A stretch of 39,211 nt of DNA from Roseobacter sp. (lineage in GTDB: Bacteria; Pseudomonadota; Alphaproteobacteria; Rhodobacterales; Rhodobacteraceae): contig JAGXGZ010000077.1 of assembly GCA_024636495.1 (NCBI GenBank), forward strand, positions 1 through 39,211, in the 5' to 3' direction. This document shows, one piece after another, positions 15,989-24,261 of this stretch (its first letter is position 1; every line of letters starts with the position of its first letter). The notes below the pieces were generated by a model. It did not search any database, was not told the DNA's origin, and saw only the letters and a list, made by a program, of their open reading frames with translations. The position numbers and the translations under genes were made by a program.

Positions 15989-17293
15989 TCAGTTGGCCGT
16001 GTCCAGTTGCCGAAGGCCAGACACTTCGTCGACTGTAACGGCATCAGTGTTGTTCGACCACGCCTGCCGCAAAAATGTGGCCAAAGTGGCAACCTCGTCG
16101 TCGCTCAGCCGATAGGCAAAGCCGGGCATCCGCAGCCGTGCGGGCCGCACAGCGGTCGATGGCAATTCGCCCCCCTGCAGGATCATCGAGATCAGACCTG
16201 TCGGACTTTCCGCTGTGACAAGAGATGAACCGTCAAGTTCGGGGAATACCTCATCCGCGCCGCGCCCGTTTGTAAAGTGGCAGGCGGCGCAATTGTCGAG
16301 ATAAAGCCGCGGTCCCAGGTCCATCGAAGGGTCGGCCGAGATCAGCAGTTTCTCGGTATCGGTTTGCCCTTCGGCGGCCGGTTTCGGTGCCCTTTGGTTC
16401 AGCGCGCCAAGATAGGCGGCAATCGCCGTTAGATCGCCGTCCGTCATGTATTGGCTTGAATCGCGAACAACCAACTGCATCTCGCCGTTGATCGCCGAAT
16501 GGGCGTTGCGCGCCGTTGCAAGGATCAGCGTGATGTCGTGGGCACTCCACCCTTGAATAGCACTGATTGCGCCACGTAGCGGCGGCGCGGTCCAACCGGC
16601 AATCTGACCGCCTGACAGGAACGCCGGATCGGCACCTGTCAGGGCGGCTTGCGCCATCAGTGCGTTGCGCGGGCTGTGGCAGGCACCGCAGTGGCCGGGG
16701 CCTTCCACGAGGTATTGGCCCCGAGCCAGATCAGCGTCGCTGGAGCGGGCAGTAAAGCCGGGCTCGCCCAGAGCAACCCATTTCCAGGCCCGCAAGCCCC
16801 AGCTGAGGTTGAATGGAAAGGCGAGGTCATTCAGAGGCTGCGTGGCTTTCACAGGGGGCACATCATTCTGAAAGTAGCTATAAAGCGCACGAATGTCCTG
16901 TTCGGTCAGTTTGCGATAATTTTCGTATGGCATTGCCGGATAGAGGTGTGATCCGTCAGGACGGACACCATCATAAAGTGCGGCGCGAAATTCGCTAAGC
17001 GTGTAGCGACCTACCCCGGTCTCAGGATCGGGTGTGATGTTCGAGGAATAGATCGTTCCCACCGGGCTTATGATCGCGCGGCCCCCGGCAAAGGGCTGCC
17101 CCCCCTCGGCGGTATGGCAGGCTGCGCAATCGGCAATGCGCATGGCGTATGCACCAGCGCCCTCGGGCACCGCGTAGTCAGCGGCTAGCACCATTTGCGC
17201 GGGCGTGCGCTGCACCGGCACATAGAGAAAGGCCAGAAAGGCCACCATGGCGATTGCGGCTACGATGAGAAGAACGCGAAGGACCCTGTTCAT
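15989..17293 (-). CDS. Triheme cytochrome c subunit of a membrane-bound dehydrogenase
   Basis: The product is 434 aa with an N-terminal membrane helix (about 5-26) and three heme c sites: CAACH at 56-60, CGACH at 202-206 and CAACH at 335-339. Each has a downstream Met candidate for the axial ligand (YPAMPYENY, GEMQLVV, LRMPGFAY). This three-domain layout is that of the cytochrome subunit of gluconate, sorbitol, fructose and alcohol dehydrogenases, which passes electrons from the flavoprotein to ubiquinone or an oxidase. The ribosome site GAGGGCG precedes the ATG. It is the last gene of a three-gene operon, 9 bases after the GMC flavoprotein gene. Confidence 0.93.
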   Translation of the reverse strand: MNRVLRVLLIVAAIAMVAFLAFLYVPVQRTPAQMVLAADYAVPEGAGAYAMRIADCAACHTAEGGQPFAGGRAIISPVGTIYSSNITPDPETGVGRYTLSEFRAALYDGVRPDGSHLYPAMPYENYRKLTEQDIRALYSYFQNDVPPVKATQPLNDLAFPFNLSWGLRAWKWVALGEPGFTARSSDADLARGQYLVEGPGHCGACHSPRNALMAQAALTGADPAFLSGGQIAGWTAPPLRGAISAIQGWSAHDITLILATARNAHSAINGEMQLVVRDSSQYMTDGDLTAIAAYLGALNQRAPKPAAEGQTDTEKLLISADPSMDLGPRLYLDNCAACHFTNGRGADEVFPELDGSSLVTAESPTGLISMILQGGELPSTAVRPARLRMPGFAYRLSDDEVATLATFLRQAWSNNTDAVTVDEVSGLRQLDTAN

Positions 17294-17302
17294 AATACGC
17301 CC

Positions 17303-19072
17303 TCAGACCAACGGACGCGGATTGGGCAAGTAATCGTTACGGATCGCGTCGGCTGCCCAGTAGGCCAGCGCGCCCACCATTCCGGTCGGGTTATACTGTA
17401 TATTTTGCGGAAAGGCCGAGGCCCCCATCACAAAGACATTGTGCTGCCCCCATGCCTGTAAATATCGATTCAGCGACGAGGTCTTGGGATCTGTTCCCAT
17501 GATCGCGCCGCCGACGTTGTGGGTGGTCTGATAGGGCCGCACGTCGTATTGTGCGCCCTCGGCCTTGTAGGACGACTGCCAACTGTCCGGTTGCATCGCC
17601 TCGGCAATCGGTTCGATCTTGCTGCGCATGAACTGCGTCATCCTGATATCATTGTCCTTCCAGTTGAACGTCATCCGCATCAGCGAGCGACCATGCGGGT
17701 CGGTATAGGTGGGATCAAGATCAAGGTAGCAATCGCGGTACGCCATGTTCGACCCGTGCGAGCCAATGCTCATCGCATGACCGTACCAATCACCGATCCC
17801 CTGCTTCCAGGAAGCACCCCAGGACGGCGTCCCTTCGGGCAGCGAGATGCCGCGGATCGGCTGGCCGTTCGATATTCCGGCGGTGATATAGCTGCCGCCG
17901 ATAAAGCCTTCCTTGGCAAAGTCGATCTGGCTGATCGCATAGTCGTCGATCGAAATGCCGTTCGATCCGGCAGCGGCGAAGGGGTTGAATTCCACATCCT
18001 TGAAGAACAGCGACGTGGCGCCGTTCATCTGATAGGAATAATTCTTGCCGGTGGTGCCGGTCTGCTGCACAGGATCCCACGGCTCACCGATGCCCGACAG
18101 CAGCATCAGATGCACATTGTGCAGCGAATAGGCCGCAACGATCACCAGATCGGCGGGCTGGAACACCTCTTCCTGCGCCGCCTCGTCGAAATAGGTGACA
18201 CCGGTGGCTGTCTTACCGTCCTCGGCCAGCTCGATCTTCAGCACTTCGGAATTCACTTTGTAGCTGAAGTTCGGCATCCGCTTCAGCGCGTCGAGAATGC
18301 AGGTCTGCGGGCTGGATTTTGAATAGTTGGCGCAGCCGTACCGCTCGCAGAAGCCGCAGTAATTGCAGGGGCCAAGCTGCATCCCGTATTCGTTGACGTA
18401 GGATTGGGTTGCGTTGGCGGACGGTCGGGGAAATGGATGCAGCCCCAGTGCCGAGGCGGTTTTGGCAAACATTTGCGCATCAACGCCCTGCTTCATCGGC
18501 GGCATTGGAAAGTCGCGGCTGCGGGGCGCTTCAAACGGATTTCCACCCGCCTGTATCTCGCCCTTGATGTTGCCAGCCTTGCCCGCGATGCCTGCCATGT
18601 ATTCAAAGCGGTCGAAATACGGCTCCATCTCATCATAGTTGACGCCCCAATCCTGGATCGTCATTCCGTCCGGGATCGTCGCGGCGCCAAAGGTTTCCTC
18701 GACATAGGATTTCAATCGCAGCTCGATTTCTAACGGGCGCCAGGTCTGGCCATTCCAATGGATGCCCGCGCCGCCGACGCCATCGCCGGGCAGAAACGAC
18801 CCTAGCCGTCGATAGGGCTGTGCTACCTCGTCTAGCGTACGACGGATCGTGAGGGTCGACTTCTTCGGCTTTTGCATAAAACCGAGGCGAATGCCGTATT
18901 TCAGCTCGTCAATCACCTTGGGGTACTCGAAATCTGGCACCGTTTCGCGGTCTGGACCACGTTCCAGGGCGAGGATTTCCAGCCCCTCCTGCGCCAGTTC
19001 CATTCCGAGGATCGAGCCTGTCCAGCCAAGCCCGATGATAACGACATCCTTTTTGGGATCAGTTCTTGCCAT
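17303..19072 (-). CDS. GMC-family flavoprotein dehydrogenase with cysteine (Fe-S type) cluster
   Basis: The product is 589 aa. The FAD-binding loop VVIIGLGWTGSILGMELAQEG lies at about 10-30; the GMC C-terminal end has catalytic His518 (QTTHNVGG) and Asn561 (YNPTG). Five Cys sit between 236 and 258 (GPCNYCGFCERYGC and PQTC). In the related FAD glucose dehydrogenase, a similar cluster binds a 3Fe-4S centre that relays electrons from FAD to the cytochrome. There is no own signal peptide; export with the Tat-bearing small subunit is the known arrangement. The gene starts 3 bases after the small-subunit stop. Substrate is a sugar, sugar acid or alcohol; not readable. Confidence 0.92.
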   Translation of the reverse strand: MARTDPKKDVVIIGLGWTGSILGMELAQEGLEILALERGPDRETVPDFEYPKVIDELKYGIRLGFMQKPKKSTLTIRRTLDEVAQPYRRLGSFLPGDGVGGAGIHWNGQTWRPLEIELRLKSYVEETFGAATIPDGMTIQDWGVNYDEMEPYFDRFEYMAGIAGKAGNIKGEIQAGGNPFEAPRSRDFPMPPMKQGVDAQMFAKTASALGLHPFPRPSANATQSYVNEYGMQLGPCNYCGFCERYGCANYSKSSPQTCILDALKRMPNFSYKVNSEVLKIELAEDGKTATGVTYFDEAAQEEVFQPADLVIVAAYSLHNVHLMLLSGIGEPWDPVQQTGTTGKNYSYQMNGATSLFFKDVEFNPFAAAGSNGISIDDYAISQIDFAKEGFIGGSYITAGISNGQPIRGISLPEGTPSWGASWKQGIGDWYGHAMSIGSHGSNMAYRDCYLDLDPTYTDPHGRSLMRMTFNWKDNDIRMTQFMRSKIEPIAEAMQPDSWQSSYKAEGAQYDVRPYQTTHNVGGAIMGTDPKTSSLNRYLQAWGQHNVFVMGASAFPQNIQYNPTGMVGALAYWAADAIRNDYLPNPRPLV

Positions 19073-19075
19073 CGT

Positions 19076-19771
19076 TCAAGCCCTCTCGCCAGCAATGTTG
19101 ACAGGACCGAGTGGGTAGACTTCTTGTCGGCCGACCCAGTCATCAAAATTGCCTCGCGCACCAGGAAACCCAATGTACACCCAGGATTCCATGCCCGCAT
19201 TGCCGCCGTATTGCGGATCACAGAAATAGCCTTCCTTGGTATTTTGCAGCAGCAGCGACCAGAATTCGCGCAGGTCCGCTGACAGCCCCACCTCGCCGTT
19301 TGACAGCGCCGTCAGCGCAATGTCCTGTGCGTCGGTGTCCAGATCGGCAAACAGCCCGCCCTGCGTGTCGGCGCACCAAATGTCAAAGGCAGGAATGCCT
19401 TGGCGGTAGATTTCTGCCGGGGGCAAAGCTGTTTGCGTGCCGAGGTTAGGATCGGCTTCCGGGTTGAAAGGCCCCTCCATGTACAGATCCGCGGCTATGC
19501 CAAAATCGCCTGCGAGTTGGCGGTCGATGAACACCGGGACGCGAGCGTCGAGTGCGCCTGGGCCATCCCCCTCTGAAGGGATCAGGCGGGCGGTGGCGGC
19601 CATGACAAAGGCATATTCTGCAGGGCTGAGGTATTCGGGCGTGTACTCGGCCAGTGGCACCTCTTTGGCCGCTTGAGCGCGAGCTTGGAATGCAAGAACG
19701 CTAAGAGCAGCCCCTGCGGCAGTCCCAGCAAGAAAGCTGCGACGGGTGCGATGAAAGGGAAACTGGGGCAT
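19076..19771 (-). CDS. Gluconate 2-dehydrogenase subunit 3-family small subunit with Tat signal
   Basis: The product is 231 aa. A twin-arginine signal (RTRRSFLAGTAAGAALSVLAFQARAQA, about 8-35) is followed by the subunit-3 domain: LSPAEYAFVMAATARLIPSEGDGPGALDARVPVFIDRQL and the C-terminal GYFCDPQYGGNAGMESWVYIGFPG. In this enzyme class the small subunit acts as a chaperone and export hitchhiker for the GMC flavoprotein. It is the first gene of the operon, with ribosome site AGGAAAATC. A GGAAT-N17-CGTT element lies 65 bases upstream. Confidence 0.92.
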   Translation of the reverse strand: MPQFPFHRTRRSFLAGTAAGAALSVLAFQARAQAAKEVPLAEYTPEYLSPAEYAFVMAATARLIPSEGDGPGALDARVPVFIDRQLAGDFGIAADLYMEGPFNPEADPNLGTQTALPPAEIYRQGIPAFDIWCADTQGGLFADLDTDAQDIALTALSNGEVGLSADLREFWSLLLQNTKEGYFCDPQYGGNAGMESWVYIGFPGARGNFDDWVGRQEVYPLGPVNIAGERA

Positions 19772-19835
19772 GATTTTCCTAGCTCTGTTTCCGGCACGAG
19801 ACCAAGCCGGGTGTCATTTGACTGAGAAAACTTCA

Positions 19836-19861
19836 AACGCAACCGAAAAGCTGCCGATTCC
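19836..19861 (-). promoter_or_regulatory. EcfG-like promoter candidate before the dehydrogenase operon
   Basis: On the minus strand: GGAAT (19861-19857), 17 bases, CGTT (19839-19836). The alphaproteobacterial general-stress sigma factor EcfG recognises GGAAC-N16/17-CGTT; here the fifth -35 base is T. The -10 box is 65 bases before the ATG. It is weaker than the exact match at 21196-21220 and could be chance. Confidence 0.35.
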
Positions 19862-20392
19862 AAGTTTGTTGCCATCTGGGTGATTGGCGGCCTGACAAAG
19901 TCCTGAAGTCGAGTTTCAACCGTCGCCGCTTGGGTCGTCCTAACCTGCATCAGTTTGCAGCAAAGTTTCTCGCGAAAGCTTTTGCTTGCAGTCAGCGGTT
20001 CAAGATGGCTCAAGCTTGTTTCGGCTGCCAAGCTCTGATGGACGTCAGCTTCCTGTGTCTTCGCATCACAAGTTCGCAGCTGCGGCGAATGACCGGAATC
20101 CACCCTTCAAATGGGCACGCTCCTACGACACATAGGCTTATCTGCCATTTGGACAGATCGCAGCTATCGAAGGAATATTTTGCACCATCGCGGTCAAATC
20201 TACGCCATGTCCACCCCGGTTGATCCATCAGACTGCGCTGTAAAAATCACCGTATCACAACTGTCACAAAGCTCATCTCGAAGGTCTGTCAGAACTCACT
20301 TGACGCATCGTATCCAACGCAAAGCGATATCATACCATACGAACAGATCCTGCATGCGCATGACGGGAATAAATGTGATCAAGCCCTTAATA
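19862..20392. other. Gap of about 530 bases without a supported gene
   Basis: A 97-codon frame at 19930-20223 has no ribosome site and no recognisable product. The stretch holds the upstream region of the leftward dehydrogenase operon and ends at the strong hairpin at 20393-20422. No RNA gene was recognised. Confidence 0.4.
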
Positions 20393-20422
20393 AGGAAGGC
20401 CCGGTCTAATCCGGGCCTTCCT
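20393..20422 (-). terminator. Strong hairpin terminator after the DUF1236 gene
   Basis: AGGAAGGCCCGG and CCGGGCCTTCCT form a perfect 12-bp stem with a 6-base loop, 20 bases past the stop of the leftward gene. Read leftward it is followed by TATTAA, only a weak U tract. Read rightward it is followed by CTCAAATTTT, so it may stop transcription from both sides. Confidence 0.75.
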
Positions 20423-20442
20423 CTCAAATTTTGTGCCTCAGT

Positions 20443-21123
20443 TTAGCGAAGCACCTGCACGATCACGCCAGTCTCTGCGTTCACGAGAACGGTCTGGCCA
20501 TTGATGCTAACGTAGCGCAGGTCAGGTTGCGGCAGTTCGTAGGTGGTAACCTCGGTCGGCAAGCCAGCCCCTACGACGACTTCGCCATCAAGATAGACCG
20601 TATCGACAGGATTGGTTTCGACGTAGGTAACCGTTTCTGTAGTTGGTTCCACAGCGGCGCTACCAGCGGCCCCACCAAGAATGCCACCTGCAATAATGCC
20701 GCCGATCGGACCACCCACGGCAACAGCAGTCAGCGCACCCAGAGTTGCACCAACCGCGGCACCAGTATTCTGGTCGGATTGTGTCTCTGCGGTGTTTTCA
20801 TAGGTAATGGTCTTTATATCGACGGTTGCGGGCCGCGTTGTCAGAACGACGGCTTGCTCTTCAACGCCGACCGCCAAATAGTCGGAATATGACCAGCCTT
20901 CGACGCCGTCATACATAACCTTGCACCAGCTCAGTTCTGCCAGACAGCCGTCGACGCCGGTTTGTTCACCGCCGGGGATGACGCCGACCAGATTAAATTG
21001 AGGCCCGGGGCCGCTCCGGATGTTGAGGTCGGTTGCGGCGACGGCTTCTGCCGAAGACGCCAGAGTTGGGGCGACAGCGGCCAGAGCGATTGCGGATATA
21101 AGTCCAAGCTTTGCGGTACGCAT
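20443..21123 (-). CDS. Exported SH3-domain / DUF1236 protein with glycine-zipper segment
   Basis: The product is 226 aa from the ATG at 21123, after AAAGGAAAAATC; a longer frame to 21432 has no support. A signal peptide ends near residue 25 (ASSAEA). A bacterial SH3 domain follows (DLNIRSGPGPQFNLVGVIPGG to EGWSYSDYLAV, about 31-83). Then comes a glycine-zipper-like hydrophobic stretch (VGATLGALTAVAVGGPIGGIIAGGILGG, about 120-150) and a DUF1236 end (LPQPDLRYVSINGQTVLVNAETGVIVQVL). Such proteins act in the cell envelope and are often stress-induced in alphaproteobacteria. An exact GGAAC-N16-CGTT promoter lies 73 bases upstream, and a strong hairpin follows. Confidence 0.87.
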   Translation of the reverse strand: MRTAKLGLISAIALAAVAPTLASSAEAVAATDLNIRSGPGPQFNLVGVIPGGEQTGVDGCLAELSWCKVMYDGVEGWSYSDYLAVGVEEQAVVLTTRPATVDIKTITYENTAETQSDQNTGAAVGATLGALTAVAVGGPIGGIIAGGILGGAAGSAAVEPTTETVTYVETNPVDTVYLDGEVVVGAGLPTEVTTYELPQPDLRYVSINGQTVLVNAETGVIVQVLR

Positions 21124-21195
21124 GATTTTTCCTTTCGGTGCAGCGGCCGGGCCCCCTGATGGGTGTCCTGTAGCACGCTGCGGTAACAGGATATC

Positions 21196-21220
21196 AACGA
21201 CGGGTGATGACCAATGTTCC
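21196..21220 (-). promoter_or_regulatory. EcfG (general stress) promoter, exact consensus match
   Basis: On the minus strand: GGAAC (21220-21216), 16 bases, CGTT (21199-21196), the consensus of the EcfG sigma factor. It lies 73 bases before the DUF1236 ATG, a gene type often under this control. Assuming equal base use, about 0.6 exact matches would be expected by chance in 39 kb over both strands and two spacings, so position is the main support. Confidence 0.6.
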
Positions 21221-21428
21221 GTGTCATCGGATGGAAACCCGCGGTTTACGTTCTCCGATGCAGTCTGATCAGCGGGTGCGCGCTTAACTTGAAGAAAACG
21301 AGCAAAATTGCGCCAATTCAATAATTTACGGGAACTGAAGCTATCTGTGCTCACAGCCTGATCAGGCTCTTGAAGCACGCACCTCGGCAGTCTCGCTGGC
21401 ATCTTCTCGGACAGCTGAGTTCTCAAAG

Positions 21429-22048
21429 TCACAACCCCTTCTCTGGCCCTTTGTCGTGGAAAGTCGAGCTGGCCTGGACGATCTTTTTATAGAACAGGTC
21501 TCCTGAAGCGATCACGAAAAAGAGGAGCGCCAGCGTCAGCACAAGCTGCGCCATGATAACAGGCGTGCTTGCGGCGGCATTTTCAAATAAGGAAGGGCCG
21601 TCCACGATCACACGTTCGGGTTGAGGTCGCGCAGGGGTGTCTCCACTGTCGGCCAGCTTTTCGACCTCGTCGCTGGCCTTGGCCATATTGTCCAAAGCCG
21701 TGTTCAGACCTCGTAATTTCCACTGTACGTCCCGCATGATCTGCGGAGCATCCTTTGCGTAGGATTGCACCGGCTGGGATAAGCCAATAATTGTGGCCCC
21801 CGCCGCCCCGTGACAAAAATAGTGACCGCCACGGCTGTAACAGGCGGTGCGATCCCAAAACGGCTCGTGGCGCGCCGTATCGGCGAGAAGGTCAGCGACA
21901 GAAGGGAGGCCAACACCACCGGAATGAGGAAATCGCGCGCCACGACGATGACGCCGCCCAGCAGGAGAATGAAGATTCCGACGGTGGCCCAATGATAGTC
22001 CGGACGGCGTGTCTTTTCCTTGATCACAGGCGCAGGCTGTCTACTCAT
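21429..22048 (-). pseudogene. AI-2E/PerM-family transporter, frameshifted and truncated
   Basis: The first frame starts at 22048: MSRQPAPVIKEK, a membrane helix, VVARDFLIPVVLASLLSLTFSPI, and runs to VTAVAVTIFV. A one-base indel in the G-rich stretch at about 21795-21815 then moves the reading to the next frame, which continues GLSQPVQSYAKDAPQIMRDVQWKLRGLN and reaches SGDLFYKKIVQASSTFHDKG before stopping at 21429. Intact AI-2E family proteins are about 350-380 aa, so the C-terminal half is also gone. It starts 27 bases after the histidine kinase stop codon and may once have been co-transcribed. Confidence 0.8.
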
Positions 22049-22075
22049 GATCCCTGCACTCGCGTGTAAAATCGA

Positions 22076-22846
22076 TCAGGCACCGATTTTGGACAAGTCT
22101 GAATGCTCGGGCCTCCCGGCAGTTTGCGCGGATGTCGGTTGCAACGCTGCGGGCAGTTCCACGCGGACCGTCAGGCCCTGCGCTGTTGAAAGATATTGGA
22201 TTGACCCTTCGACCTGGCGGATGAGCGCGTCGATTAGGCGAAGTCCGAGACCGTCTCCATCTGGTGTAGGCGAGGGATCGGACAGGCCGGAACCGCTGTC
22301 ACTGACTTCAACGACGACGGTTTCAGACGAACTCTTGCAACACGAGACCTTGATGTCGCCTTGTCCTTCGGAATCGCATCCATGTTTGATTGCATTCGTG
22401 ACGAGTTCGGTAAAGATCTGAGTGGCCGGCAGAATAGCTTCCAGCGCAAGCGCGCAGTCCTTTTCAAGGTGCATGACAATATTGATCTCGTCAGCGACGC
22501 CTGCCTGCATCGCTTTGCATATGCTGGATAACGGGACACTCAGGTCCAGCGTATCAGGGTTCCCTTGGACTGCGAGAATACGGTGAAGATCCGAAATTGC
22601 ATCGATCTGGGCAACGATCAGCCTGCTCAGACATCGCACATCTTCGGCGTTCGGGACTGCGTCTCGCTCAACGAGTCGGTCTGACCTGAGCCGGACATAG
22701 CTGGACAGCATCGCCAAGTGATTGGCAATACGATGGTCAGCTTCGGCCAAGTTGTTCGAAACCGCATTCGGTTCGGGTTCGATCGTGTGATTTTTCAAGC
22801 TCATATCTTTCCCGGCCAGCGCCGCTCCCCAAGTCTTCAGATCCAT
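22076..22846 (-). CDS. Soluble histidine kinase, HisKA_2/HWE type
   Basis: The product is about 256 aa. The start is uncertain: TTG 22855, ATG 22846 or ATG 22804, none with a strong ribosome site. There is no sensor domain and no membrane helix. The dimerisation/phospho-acceptor helix reads EADHRIANHLAMLSSYVRLRSD. The ATPase domain has the N box TELVTNAIKHG, G1 VSDSGSGL and G2 GDGLGLRLID, then a standard end IQYLSTAQGLTVRVELPAA. Kinases of this class in alphaproteobacteria often feed the PhyR/EcfG general-stress pathway, which fits the promoter match next door. No response regulator is in the window. A relic of a close paralogue lies at 38742-38870. Confidence 0.85.
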   Translation of the reverse strand: MDLKTWGAALAGKDMSLKNHTIEPEPNAVSNNLAEADHRIANHLAMLSSYVRLRSDRLVERDAVPNAEDVRCLSRLIVAQIDAISDLHRILAVQGNPDTLDLSVPLSSICKAMQAGVADEINIVMHLEKDCALALEAILPATQIFTELVTNAIKHGCDSEGQGDIKVSCCKSSSETVVVEVSDSGSGLSDPSPTPDGDGLGLRLIDALIRQVEGSIQYLSTAQGLTVRVELPAALQPTSAQTAGRPEHSDLSKIGA

Positions 22847-23001
22847 ATCAAGCAAGTTACTGTGCCCCCATGGAGCCAGACAGAACCTTTGCTGAATTCC
22901 GCAAGGCTAAGGTTAGTAATAGATTAAATTCGCGCGCACTGATCCGTATCAGCGATTCTTGCCAGTTGCGGTCATCGAACGTTGGTAAAGCGACTGTTCT
23001 C

Positions 23002-23901
23002 TTACGGCGTAAGGCCCCAGAAATCTGCTATGTGGCGGGTCGACGAAATGCCGACTTCAAGCATGTATTTTCCTTCTTCCCCAAGTCCCTTGCTTCCTTC
23101 GGCGCTGATCGGTGTTCCGTGGCCCATTTGCCCAATGATGTATTGCTCGATCACCACGCGACCGTCCGCGTCGCACCAGACCTCCCGAGGAAAGCCGTCA
23201 ACCATCTCGACACGTGTCGGCGGCCCTTCGACCTTGTGGATCTTTTGCCACTGCCGGACGATCGAACTGGCGTTGGAATTGTCGACGGTTGTATCGCAGT
23301 CGCCATGCCAGACAGAGATCGTCGGCCATGGACCTGTGAATTTCGAAGCACCGCGCACAAGCGCATTGAGCTTGCGGTCCGACGGGCTGCCATACCCCTT
23401 CATCCGAAACATCGCCTGCATCAAGGTGTTCGCGCTGCGGTAGGGCAGCCCGGCGATGATCGCGCCACCCCTGAAAACTTCCGGATAGGTCGCCAGCATC
23501 ACCGATGTCATGGCACCACCCGAGGACATGCCCGTAATGAAAATGCGCGACGGGTCGATGTCGTGATCGTCGACGACCTGGCTGATCATCTGGCGAATGG
23601 ACAGCGGTTCACCGCCGCCGCGGTGGCTGTCGCCAAGTTTGAACCAGTTAAAGCTGCCAATGGAGTTGTTTTTCTTTCGTTGCTCCGGAAACAGCAGCGC
23701 AATTCCACATTCGTCAGCGAGAGTAGACCAGCCTGATCCGATATCGTAGCTGTCTGCCGATTGGGTGCTGCCATGCAGCACGACGACAAGCGGGCCGTTC
23801 TTGGGGAAGTTCTTCGGAACGTAGGTGTCCGCGCCCAATGATCCTGGGTCCGTTCCGAAATTTCCAAGCGCGGTGAGGCGCTCCTTGGTATCTTGGGGCA
23901 T
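23002..23901 (-). CDS. PHB-depolymerase-family esterase, copy 1
   Basis: The product is 299 aa from the ATG at 23901, matching the start of its paralogue; an ATG at 23937 adds 12 residues. It is an alpha/beta hydrolase of the LpqC/PHB-depolymerase type: GPLVVVLHGSTQ oxyanion region, nucleophile Ser126 in GMSSG, acid Asp in WHGDCDTTVD, and His in MGHGTPIS. No signal peptide is present, so it is probably cytoplasmic. It may cleave polyhydroxyalkanoate or a short ester; the family call does not fix the substrate. A nearly equal protein is encoded at 35407-36363. An FNR-like dyad lies 63 bases upstream. Confidence 0.88.
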   Translation of the reverse strand: MPQDTKERLTALGNFGTDPGSLGADTYVPKNFPKNGPLVVVLHGSTQSADSYDIGSGWSTLADECGIALLFPEQRKKNNSIGSFNWFKLGDSHRGGGEPLSIRQMISQVVDDHDIDPSRIFITGMSSGGAMTSVMLATYPEVFRGGAIIAGLPYRSANTLMQAMFRMKGYGSPSDRKLNALVRGASKFTGPWPTISVWHGDCDTTVDNSNASSIVRQWQKIHKVEGPPTRVEMVDGFPREVWCDADGRVVIEQYIIGQMGHGTPISAEGSKGLGEEGKYMLEVGISSTRHIADFWGLTP

Positions 23902-23963
23902 GGGCGTGAATAATCCTATGGCATGAGATTTCCCCATGAATACGCGAATATGGGTCGCCCATC

Positions 23964-23977
23964 CTGATTTAGATCAG
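23964..23977 (-). promoter_or_regulatory. FNR/Crp-type dyad upstream of esterase copy 1
   Basis: CTGAT-TTAG-ATCAG is a perfect 5-bp dyad with a 4-base spacer, differing from the FNR consensus TTGAT-N4-ATCAA at the outermost base of each arm. It lies 63 bases before the esterase ATG. Motif match only. Confidence 0.4.
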
Positions 23978-24261
23978 TTCTGCCCGACTTAATTCCTGAC
24001 AGCTGTGTCTAAGAACCGAGACCTATGGTCTACAATCCGTCCCATGAATGTCCCTATTGTCCACCGAAGTTGCCTTGTGATGAAGAGGTTATATCAGCAG
24101 CCAAGTCCCGCATTGATGACCCACACAATATGCGGACACCCCAAAAAAATCATAATCTCTGTCACAGTTTGGAGCTTGTCGCTTGAAATGAAGCGAAAGG
24201 TCTTCGGTCAAATCAGGACGATCCACGAAACACCATCTATCTTCAATAGAAGGCAACCCAT
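23978..24261. other. Gap between divergent esterase and MscS genes
   Basis: About 284 bases, part of a 360-base intergenic stretch. A 91-codon frame at 24005-24280 has no recognisable product or ribosome site. The region should carry promoters for both flanking genes, but no clear sigma70 pair was seen. Confidence 0.4.

Noticed and set aside
17519..18322. 267-codon plus-strand frame opposite the GMC gene
   Set aside because: Antisense shadow of a clear GMC flavoprotein; no start signal and no family.
19930..20223. 97-codon plus-strand frame in the gap left of the DUF1236 gene
   Set aside because: No ribosome site, poor base bias at third positions and many Cys and Met typical of non-coding translation.
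23000..23740. Plus-strand frames opposite esterase copy 1 (also 35461-36192 opposite copy 2)
   Set aside because: The same shadow appears opposite both paralogues, as expected from duplicated DNA, and carries no own features.
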